Assembly (NCBI GenBank): GCA_017614625.1
Contig: JAGABK010000133.1
Location: forward strand, 1 to 8,008
Direction: 5' to 3'
Source: Spirochaetales bacterium
Lineage (GTDB): Bacteria > Spirochaetota > Spirochaetia > Sphaerochaetales > Sphaerochaetaceae
DNA length: 8,008 nt
The notes under the pieces were generated by a model. That model searched no databases, had not been told where the DNA came from, and saw only the letters and a list, made by a program, of their open reading frames with translations. Positions 1 to 5,690 of the stretch are shown here, piece by piece. Position numbers and translations under genes: made by a program. Position 1 is the first letter of the stretch; the number at the start of each line of letters is the position of its first letter.

Positions 1-1218
1 ATCGAAGGCGACGGCAAGACCGTCATACCCGGCATGGTCTGCGGACACCACCACTACTACAGCGGACTGTCTCGCGGCATGCTCATTTCTGCCGGACCGC
101 AGACTGACCTGATCCAGACGCTCAAGGAATGGTGGTGGAGGATCGACCGCGCACTGGACGAGGAGTCGCTGTACTACAGTTCCCTGATATGCACGCTTGA
201 TGCGATAAAAAACGGCACCACCGCCAGCATAGACCATCATGAGAGCCCGAACTACATCGACGGAAGCCTCTCGACGATCGCATCGGGTATGGAGAAGTTC
301 GGCCTGCGCGGCATTGTCGCATACGGAATCACCGACCGCAACTACGGCATGGACGAGATCCGCGCCGGAGTGAAGGAGGGCATCCGTTTCGCGAAGGAAG
401 TGGACGCCAGGAAGAAGAAGGGCGAGACGGTCATGTGCGAGGCGATGGTCGGAGGCCACGCCCCGTTCACCATCCCCGAGGAGGGCATGGAGCTTCTCGC
501 CGAATCCGCCAGGACCACAGGGCGCGGAATGCACCTGCACGTGGCCGAGGGCGAGTACGACAGCGTCTGGTCGCACCACTTCTACAACGAGGACATAATG
601 GACCGTCTGGACAGGCACGGCCTTCTTTCGGACAGGACCCTTCTGGTCCACGGGATCTGGCTCAACGAGCACGAGGTCGACCTGCTGAACGAGCGCGGGT
701 GCTTCCTGGCCCACAACCCCAGGAGCAACATGAACAACGAGGTTGGCTATCCTAAGTACCTGCCCAAGGTGAAGAACCTGATCATGGGCACAGACGGCTG
801 CGGAAGCAACATGTTCGAGGAGTGCAAGATCGCCTTCTTCAAGAACCGCGACGCCAAGGGTCCGTACTGGCCAGGCGACTACATGAGGGCCCTGACCACT
901 GCCAACAGGCTTCTTGAGAAGTACTTCCCGGGCGACAGGTTCGGACGCATCGAGTCCGGCTTCAAGGCGGACCTTGTCGTGCTGGACTACAACAGCCCGA
1001 CGCCGCTCGTGAAGGACAACGCGGCAGGCCACTTCGTCTGGGGCATGAGCAGCAACTGCGTGCAGAGCGTCATGATAAACGGACGCCTGGTCATGGAGGA
1101 CCGCAGCTTCGGCTTCGACGAGAAGGAGATCTACGCCAAGGCCGCCGAGGTCGCATCCAGGCTCTGGGAAAGGACGGACAAGTTGCCGCCCACCGGTACA
1201 AGTGATATAGTAAGATAA
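1..1218 (+). CDS. ssnA: SsnA-type amidohydrolase, 5'-truncated by window edge
   Basis: The reading frame is open from base 1, so the gene begins upstream of the window. The ATG at 34 is internal because the metal-site region VIPGMVCGHHHYYSGLSRG already starts before it. 405 residues are visible; E. coli SsnA is about 442, so roughly 50 N-terminal residues are missing. The metal and catalytic set of the ATZ/TRZ amidohydrolase family is present (numbering from the first codon): HxH at 16/18, HLHVAE with His180 and Glu183, LVHG with His217, and GTDG with Asp265. The stretches NPRSNMNNEVGY, MFEE and ADLVVLDYNSPTPL are SsnA hallmarks rather than those of guanine deaminase. No signal peptide or membrane segment is visible, so it is probably cytosolic. 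Family knowledge: SsnA is grouped with selenium-dependent molybdenum hydroxylases and with anaerobic urate breakdown. Inference: it hydrolyses a purine-derived ring. The exact substrate cannot be read from sequence; guanine deaminase is the main alternative but fits less well. Confidence 0.93.
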   Translation: MEGDGKTVIPGMVCGHHHYYSGLSRGMLISAGPQTDLIQTLKEWWWRIDRALDEESLYYSSLICTLDAIKNGTTASIDHHESPNYIDGSLSTIASGMEKFGLRGIVAYGITDRNYGMDEIRAGVKEGIRFAKEVDARKKKGETVMCEAMVGGHAPFTIPEEGMELLAESARTTGRGMHLHVAEGEYDSVWSHHFYNEDIMDRLDRHGLLSDRTLLVHGIWLNEHEVDLLNERGCFLAHNPRSNMNNEVGYPKYLPKVKNLIMGTDGCGSNMFEECKIAFFKNRDAKGPYWPGDYMRALTTANRLLEKYFPGDRFGRIESGFKADLVVLDYNSPTPLVKDNAAGHFVWGMSSNCVQSVMINGRLVMEDRSFGFDEKEIYAKAAEVASRLWERTDKLPPTGTSDIVR

Positions 1219-1236
1219 GTGAAAGTATATGCTTCA

Positions 1237-1263
1237 CGGGCCGCAGGTTCGTCCTGCGGCTCG
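1237..1263 (+). promoter_or_regulatory. GC-rich hairpin with 11-bp stem, terminator- or processing-like
   Basis: The bases CGGGCCGCAGG (1237-1247) pair with CCTGCGGCTCG (1253-1263) around the five-base loop TTCGT. The inner eight pairs are perfect Watson-Crick; the outer three include one G-U pair. It begins 19 bases after the ssnA stop codon. No run of T follows the stem (the next bases are CGTGCATTTGG), so it is not a textbook intrinsic terminator. It could be a partial or attenuating terminator, a barrier to 3' exonucleases protecting ssnA mRNA, or a processing site that uncouples ssnA expression from the xdh genes. The structure is certain as a sequence palindrome; its role is inference. 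Confidence 0.6.
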
Positions 1264-1289
1264 CGTGCATTTGGATAGTGCGATTATTC

Positions 1290-1295
1290 AAGGAG
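1290..1295 (+). promoter_or_regulatory. Ribosome binding site for molybdenum subunit
   Basis: AAGGAG lies seven bases before the ATG at 1303. It supports 1303 as the start, and the protein then begins shortly before the family's N-terminal RRVDAVSKSEGKTRY motif, as expected for a complete subunit. Confidence 0.85.
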
Positions 1296-1302
1296 AAACA
1301 TA

Positions 1303-3477
1303 ATGGTAGCCGGCGACATTTCAAAAGCCGTAAGGCGCGTTGATGCTGTTTCCAAGAGCGAAGGCAAGACCCGGTACGTATCCGACTATGACTTCGCGGA
1401 CTGCCTCTGGGGCCGTCTGGTGCGTTCATCGATACCGCGCGGCATCATCAGGGCCATCCACCTTCCGGAGATGCCGGAAGGATACAGGTTCATCACGTAC
1501 AAGGACATCCCCGAGGGAGGGCACAACTGGCTGCACATGATAGCCACCGACTGGAAGTGCTTCGCCGAGAACGATGTCCGCTACGTGGGCGAGACCATCG
1601 GAATCATGGTCGGACCCGACAAGGCGACGGTGGAGGACCTCAGGCAGAAGGTCGTCATCGACTACGAGGAGCAGGTCCCGGCGGTCACCATCGACGAGGG
1701 CCTTGCCTGCAAGGGCGGCGCCTTCGTCAACGGCAACAACATCCACTGCAGCCTGAAGCTCGATGTCGGCAACGTGGACGAGGCCTTCGCAAAGGCGGAT
1801 AAGATCGTCACGGAGACCATCGAGACCGGCTTCCAGGAGCACATCTACCTTGAGACCAACGGAGCCTGCTGCATCCCGGAGGGCGACCACTTCGTCGTCT
1901 ACGCCTCGGCCCAGTGCCCGTTCTACATCTCCAGGTCCATATCGCCGCTTCTGAACGTCACCCCGGACAAGGTCATCGTCAGACAGATCACCACCGGCGG
2001 CGCCTTCGGCGGCAAGGAGCATTTCCCCGATGTCGTCTGCGGTCCTCTTCTCGTGGCTGCCAACGTCATGAAGAAGGGCGTGAAGATGTTCTTCGACCGC
2101 GAGGAGGACATTGAGAACTCGGTCAAGCGCCATCCGTCCAAGGTCGTCTTCAAGACCGGTCTGGACAAGGACGGCAACATCACGGCCATGGAGAGCACCG
2201 TCTGCTACAACGTCGGCGGATACCTCTCTTCGTCCTTCGTCGTCCTGCAGAGGGGCTGCTTCCACGTCACCGGCTGCTACCTGTTCCCGAACATGAGGAC
2301 AACAGGCTACGGCGTTGCGACCAACACTTTCCCCAGCTGCGCCTTCAGGGGCTTCGGAGCTCCCCAGACGCTTTTCGCCGTGGAGACGCACCTCTGCCAC
2401 ATAGCCGAGATGCAGGGAATCGACCCGCTTGAGTACAAGAAGCGCTATTTCATCAAGCAGGGCGACACGACGAGCACCAACGGAAAGATCGTCGAGCGCG
2501 TCATGATTCCTGAGATGCTGGAGCAGGTGATGAAGGCCAGCGACTACGAGCGCAAGAGCCGCGAGTACAAGTGGGGAAGCGGAAAGGGAATCGGAATCTC
2601 CTTCTACAACCACGGCGGAGCCTTCACCGGAAACGGCGAGCAGGCCATCATCAAGGCCCGCACGAAGCTCCACAAGTTCGCGGACGGCAGGGTAGAGATC
2701 CTGTGCAGCCAGACCGAGATGGGTCAGGGCTTCCACACTATCCTCCCGAAGATCGCCGCCCACGTGCTTGAGATTCCCATCGAGAAAGTCATCTTCGAGG
2801 ATCCGGACACTTCCAGGGTTCCCGATTCGGGCCCGACGGCAGCCTCCAGGTCCACCATGATCGTCGGAGAGCTCGTCGAGCGCGCCGCAAGGCTGATGAA
2901 GCCGCGCTACGCCAAGGAAGAGGATTTCACCGTCGAGACATGCTACGAGCACCCCGAGGGCTATCCGTGGGACCAGAACACGTTCCAGGGCTACGCGTAT
3001 CTCGGCTACGGCTGGGGAGTCTGCGCCGTGGAGGTCGAGGTCGACCCGTGCACGGCTGAGATCACCACCAAGGGAATATGGTCCAGCCACGACGCAGGAC
3101 ATCTGATTGACGAGAGGATCGTCCACGGACAGGTCAACGGCGGAGTCCTGCAGGGACTGGGCTGGGGCTCGTTCGAGGTCATGGAGAACAGGGACGGCCA
3201 CTTCAGGCAGACGTCCATGAGCGACTACATTGTCCCCACGTCCATGGATTACCCCAAGCAGGGCGTGTACTTCGTCGAGAACCCGTACGAGTGGGGTCCG
3301 TTCGGAGCCAAGGGCATGGGTGAGCTCGTGTTCAACGGAAGCGCTGCGGCCTACATAGACGCCGTCTCGCGCGCAATAGGAAAACGGATCAGCAGGATTC
3401 CGCTTCCGACGGAGGAGGTCATGGGATACATGCTGCACGGAACCGACATCAAGGCCGGCATCGAGGAGGTCCGCTGA
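1303..3477 (+). CDS. xdhA: Xanthine dehydrogenase-type molybdopterin-binding subunit
   Basis: This 724-residue protein is the catalytic molybdenum-cofactor subunit of a three-part purine hydroxylase, and the cofactor and Fe-S partners are encoded next to it. The order is an N-terminal alpha/beta hammerhead (about 10-125, with VRSSIPRG and YVGETIGIMV) and then the two molybdopterin domains. Residues matching the bovine xanthine oxidoreductase site are visible: Gln204 (bovine Q767), GGAFGGKE at 232-239 with Glu239 (bovine E802, exactly 35 residues after the Gln as in bovine), AFRGFGAPQ at 347-355 with Arg349 (bovine R880), MGQG with Gln475 (bovine Q1040), and GMGEL with Glu674 (bovine general base E1261). 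The Glu/Arg pair favours a purine substrate over aldehydes. No signal peptide is visible, so it is probably cytosolic. It is slightly shorter than usual (about 750-780) because a segment after residue 530 is reduced. Whether it uses labile selenium cannot be seen; there is no in-frame UGA. It overlaps the next gene by one base. Confidence 0.92.
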   Translation: MVAGDISKAVRRVDAVSKSEGKTRYVSDYDFADCLWGRLVRSSIPRGIIRAIHLPEMPEGYRFITYKDIPEGGHNWLHMIATDWKCFAENDVRYVGETIGIMVGPDKATVEDLRQKVVIDYEEQVPAVTIDEGLACKGGAFVNGNNIHCSLKLDVGNVDEAFAKADKIVTETIETGFQEHIYLETNGACCIPEGDHFVVYASAQCPFYISRSISPLLNVTPDKVIVRQITTGGAFGGKEHFPDVVCGPLLVAANVMKKGVKMFFDREEDIENSVKRHPSKVVFKTGLDKDGNITAMESTVCYNVGGYLSSSFVVLQRGCFHVTGCYLFPNMRTTGYGVATNTFPSCAFRGFGAPQTLFAVETHLCHIAEMQGIDPLEYKKRYFIKQGDTTSTNGKIVERVMIPEMLEQVMKASDYERKSREYKWGSGKGIGISFYNHGGAFTGNGEQAIIKARTKLHKFADGRVEILCSQTEMGQGFHTILPKIAAHVLEIPIEKVIFEDPDTSRVPDSGPTAASRSTMIVGELVERAARLMKPRYAKEEDFTVETCYEHPEGYPWDQNTFQGYAYLGYGWGVCAVEVEVDPCTAEITTKGIWSSHDAGHLIDERIVHGQVNGGVLQGLGWGSFEVMENRDGHFRQTSMSDYIVPTSMDYPKQGVYFVENPYEWGPFGAKGMGELVFNGSAAAYIDAVSRAIGKRISRIPLPTEEVMGYMLHGTDIKAGIEEVR
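3463..3470 (+). promoter_or_regulatory. Ribosome binding site for Fe-S subunit
   Basis: GAGGAGGT sits inside the last codons of the molybdenum subunit gene, with its GGAGG core seven bases before the ATG at 3477. It favours that ATG over the in-frame ATG two codons later (3483), which would have a 13-base spacer. The start overlaps the upstream stop as TGATG, a typical translational-coupling junction. Confidence 0.8.
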
Positions 3478-3959
3478 TGGATATGAAGATCTGTTTCAAG
3501 CTCAACGGAAAGGACGTCTCGGTGACGACCGACCCGCTCAGACGTCTGATTGACGTCCTCCGCGAGGACTTCGGCTGCAAGGGCGTCAAGGAAGGCTGCA
3601 GCGAGGGTGAATGCGGAGCCTGCTCCATAATCCTCAACGGGAAGATGGTGACAAGGTGCATCATCCCGGTCGGCGCGGCCGACGGGCAGGAGATAATGAC
3701 CATAGAGGGTGTGAGCGCCACGGAGAAGGGCCAGACAATAGTGCAGGCCTTCGCCGACGGCGGAGCCGTGCAGTGCGGCTTCTGCATCCCCGGCATGGTA
3801 ATCGCCGCCTACTGCCTCCTGAACGGGAACCCGGACCCGACCGAGGACGAGATAAGGCTGGGAATCAGCGGGAACATCTGCCGCTGCACAGGATACGACC
3901 TGATAGTCGAGAGCATCAGGCTTGCCGCAAAAAGGGGAGGCGACATATGGAAGAAGTGA
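3477..3959 (+). CDS. xdhC: Xanthine dehydrogenase-type 2x[2Fe-2S] subunit
   Basis: This 160-residue protein carries electrons from the molybdenum centre to FAD. Residues 1-75 form the plant-type ferredoxin domain with Cys41, Cys46, Cys49 and Cys61 (GCSEGECGAC, then TRC). Residues 80-155 form the helical second cluster domain with Cys100 and Cys103 (QCGFCIPGM) and Cys135 and Cys137 (CRCTGY). All eight ligands are intact and the length is normal for the family (about 155-170). It lies between the molybdenum and FAD subunits of the same enzyme and overlaps both genes, by 1 and 13 bases, which suggests balanced production. The symbol follows E. coli naming, where XdhC is the Fe-S subunit; in other bacteria xdhC names an unrelated maturation factor. 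E. coli has the order Mo-FAD-FeS, whereas here it is Mo-FeS-FAD. Related enzymes (nicotinate, CO or aldehyde hydroxylases) share this subunit, so substrate is assigned from the neighbour. Confidence 0.95.
   Translation: MDMKICFKLNGKDVSVTTDPLRRLIDVLREDFGCKGVKEGCSEGECGACSIILNGKMVTRCIIPVGAADGQEIMTIEGVSATEKGQTIVQAFADGGAVQCGFCIPGMVIAAYCLLNGNPDPTEDEIRLGISGNICRCTGYDLIVESIRLAAKRGGDIWKK
3934..3940 (+). promoter_or_regulatory. Ribosome binding site deciding the FAD subunit start
   Basis: GGGGAGG ends six bases before the ATG at 3947. It identifies 3947 as the true start of the FAD subunit, although its frame stays open upstream to an ATG at 3611. The sequence between 3611 and 3946 in that frame is the out-of-frame reading of the Fe-S gene. 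Confidence 0.85.
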
Positions 3960-4894
3960 AGTGCTACATTCCGAAAACGCTGAAGGAAGCCCTTGAGATA
4001 AAGGCCGCGCACGATGTCATTCCCCTTGCAGGCGGAAGCGACCTCATGGTGGCCCACAAGAAGACCATAGGCCTGGTCCCCGAGTTCGAGAAGCCCGTGA
4101 TGATAATCAGGAACCTGAGCGAGCTCAAGGGAATCTCGGTCAACGACAAGGGCGAATGCGTAATTGGAGCAGGATGCACCGCGGCGGAGATCGCGGCGGA
4201 CGAACGCTGTCCGTGGCACCTGAGGCAGGCCGCCTCCAGGATGGGCGCCATAGGCCTGAGAAACAGCGCCACTGTCGCCGGCAACATCGCCAACGCCTCT
4301 CCCAAGGGCGACACCCCGGGTCCGCTCTATCTCCTTGACGCGAGGGTCAGAATCGCATCGCTTCGCGGAGAGAGGGAGGAGAAGGTCTCCGACTTCATCG
4401 TGAAGTTCAGGGAGATAGACCTGAAGCAGGACGAGCTGATAACGCAGATAATCGTTCCGCTTTCGGAGGACGACTTCGACTACATCTTCTGGCACAAGGT
4501 CGGAACCAGGAAGGCAAACGCCATAAGCAAGATCACAGTCAGCCAGGCCATCAGGTTCGCAGATGACGGGAAGACCGTCGCCGACTACAGGCTCTCGGCC
4601 ACCGCCACAGGAGCCATGACCAACAGAAGCCGCAACGTCGAGAACCTGCTCATCGGAAAGGAGATCTGCGACAAGACCATTGAGGACGTGGTGAACGGTT
4701 TCGACGCCGTCATCTCGCCGAGGGCCATGCCCGAGTTCCGCCGCGAGGCCACACGACGCATGATAAGGCGCTTCCTCTCCGAGGCCGCAAGACGCCCGCA
4801 GAACAAGGTCATAGACACATACGACGACTACCATGTGACGGGCCAGCCCGAACCCAGGGAATGCCGTCACAAGAAAGGAGCATGCCATGGCTGA
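3947..4894 (+). CDS. xdhB: Xanthine dehydrogenase-type FAD-binding subunit
   Basis: This 315-residue protein is the flavin subunit that passes electrons between the Fe-S clusters and an acceptor such as NAD. The start at 3947 is set by a Shine-Dalgarno site and gives the family's usual beginning (CYIPKTLKEALE). Both FAD-binding motifs are present: PLAGGSDLMV at 26-35 and TVAGNIANASP at 109-119, preceded by GLRNSA. KVGTRKANAIS marks the second half, followed by the CO-dehydrogenase flavoprotein C-terminal domain. It is somewhat longer than the usual 285-300 because of a C-terminal tail of about 30 residues ending in a Cys/His-rich segment (Cys306, His308, Cys313, His314). The last codons of that tail also form the next gene's ribosome binding site. 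It lacks the four-cysteine insert of 4-hydroxybenzoyl-CoA reductase beta subunits. It overlaps its neighbours by 13 and 8 bases. With the two preceding genes it makes a complete enzyme. Confidence 0.92.
   Translation: MEEVKCYIPKTLKEALEIKAAHDVIPLAGGSDLMVAHKKTIGLVPEFEKPVMIIRNLSELKGISVNDKGECVIGAGCTAAEIAADERCPWHLRQAASRMGAIGLRNSATVAGNIANASPKGDTPGPLYLLDARVRIASLRGEREEKVSDFIVKFREIDLKQDELITQIIVPLSEDDFDYIFWHKVGTRKANAISKITVSQAIRFADDGKTVADYRLSATATGAMTNRSRNVENLLIGKEICDKTIEDVVNGFDAVISPRAMPEFRREATRRMIRRFLSEAARRPQNKVIDTYDDYHVTGQPEPRECRHKKGACHG
4874..4880 (+). promoter_or_regulatory. Ribosome binding site for second FAD subunit
   Basis: AAAGGAG ends six bases before the ATG at 4887 and lies within the final codons of the preceding FAD subunit. 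A nearby ATG at 4882 is in a frame that stops after eight codons, so 4887 is the start. Confidence 0.8.
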
Positions 4895-5690
4895 TAAGTT
4901 TGTCATAGCCGCATCTGCTGCCGAGGCCGCGGCCCTCAGGGACGGAGACTCGGCCTTCCTCGCAGGAGGCACGGAAATCAACCGCCTGGGCTCTTCCGTG
5001 GACGCCGGCACCCTGATTTCAATCGGAAGAATCGCCGAACTTGACGGTGTCTCAATCCAGGAGGATTGCGTGAGAATCGGTGCTATGTGCACGTTCCAGG
5101 ACATCGTTGAGAACAAGGATGTCCCGCAGTTTCTCAAGGACGCCTGCCTTTTCATGGGCTCCAGGACAAAGAGGAACATGGCCACCATCGGCGGCAACGT
5201 CGCCCTGGGAAGGACCGATTCATACCTGTGCGCGACGCTTCTTGCATGCCATGCGGGAATCATCCTCAGGGATGCCGAAGGCACCTCGATACGCCGCTGC
5301 GTGAAGGGTTATCTGGAGGACAGGGCGCAGTATTCGGACATGCTCATAGAGGCGCTTCTCATCCCCGGGGATGCAGTTGTCGTCTCCAAGAGATATTCCA
5401 ACACGGTCCAGAGCCACGCGGTGCTCACAGTGTCCGCAGGACTCTCCGGCGGACTTCTTAGAATCGCAGTCGCGGCCAGGGATACGTACCTGGGTCTTCT
5501 TCCGGAGATCTCCACGGCCATAGCCGGGGCGGAGAAGCCGCTTTCGGACGAAGCCATACTCAAGCTGGTCAACGGGTGTCCGCAGCTTGCATTCAGGCAG
5601 GACATGTTCGGCAGCCCGGAGTACAAGAGATACCTTCTGGCGGTGACCATAGCCGACCTTGTTGCCAAGGTCAGGGGAGGTGAGGCATGA
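4887..5690 (+). CDS. ygfM: YgfM-type FAD-binding subunit
   Basis: This 267-residue flavoprotein of the molybdopterin dehydrogenase FAD-binding family is the expected partner of the XdhD-type protein that follows; in E. coli ygfM (about 259 residues) also directly precedes xdhD. The first FAD motif is FLAGGTEINR at 24-33. The second is ATIGGN at 99-104, preceded by KRN as in the family's RN-x-ATxGGN pattern. The part that normally reads ASPxxD is here ALGRTDS, so the second motif is less canonical than in the neighbouring XdhB. It is short because the C-terminal domain is reduced, ending in SPEYKRYLLAVTIADL, close to the SVAYKRYITGVLVADL I recall in E. coli YgfM. It has no Fe-S motif. The gene overlaps both neighbours, by 8 and 4 bases. 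YgfM has been annotated as a probable selenate reductase FAD subunit, but the newer urate-degradation role fits this context better; that is inference. Confidence 0.88.
   Translation: MADKFVIAASAAEAAALRDGDSAFLAGGTEINRLGSSVDAGTLISIGRIAELDGVSIQEDCVRIGAMCTFQDIVENKDVPQFLKDACLFMGSRTKRNMATIGGNVALGRTDSYLCATLLACHAGIILRDAEGTSIRRCVKGYLEDRAQYSDMLIEALLIPGDAVVVSKRYSNTVQSHAVLTVSAGLSGGLLRIAVAARDTYLGLLPEISTAIAGAEKPLSDEAILKLVNGCPQLAFRQDMFGSPEYKRYLLAVTIADLVAKVRGGEA
5674..5683 (+). promoter_or_regulatory. Strong ribosome binding site for xdhD
   Basis: GGGGAGGTGA matches the anti-Shine-Dalgarno sequence almost completely, with its GGAGG core six bases before the ATG at 5687. The start and the upstream stop overlap as ATGA. 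This is the strongest ribosome binding site in the window and supports independent as well as coupled initiation. Confidence 0.85.

Larger units (their letters stand above)
1219..1302 (+). other. Only intergenic gap, between ssnA and the xdh operon
   Basis: This 84-base stretch is the only non-coding sequence in the window. It contains a GC-rich inverted repeat at 1237-1263 and, at its right end, the ribosome binding site of the molybdenum subunit gene. It is more AT-rich at both ends than the flanking genes. I searched for a sigma70-type promoter and found no -35/-10 pair with good spacing. It may hold an unrecognised promoter or simply be a spacer carrying an RNA-stability hairpin. Confidence 0.75.

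Noticed and set aside
1237..1275. Intrinsic (rho-independent) terminator
   Set aside because: The stem is good but only three T residues occur some distance downstream, so the required U-tract is missing.
1259..1296. Possible sigma70 promoter (TTGGAT at 1271 or GATTAT at 1282)
   Set aside because: Neither hexamer has a credible partner at 16-18 bases, so no promoter is called.
1426..3438. A 670-codon open frame on the minus strand opposite the molybdenum subunit gene
   Set aside because: The plus-strand frame encodes a full conserved enzyme subunit. The antisense product is a compositionally odd Asp/Val/Leu/His-rich chain with no recognisable motif, as expected for the mirror of GC-rich codons.
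3611..3946. Upstream extension of the FAD subunit to an ATG at 3611
   Set aside because: The extension is an Arg/His-rich out-of-frame reading of the Fe-S gene. The family N-terminus and a Shine-Dalgarno site place the start at 3947.
3809..5284. A 491-codon minus-strand open frame opposite the FAD genes
   Set aside because: It spans three real, overlapping plus-strand genes and shows no family motif; it is an antisense shadow.
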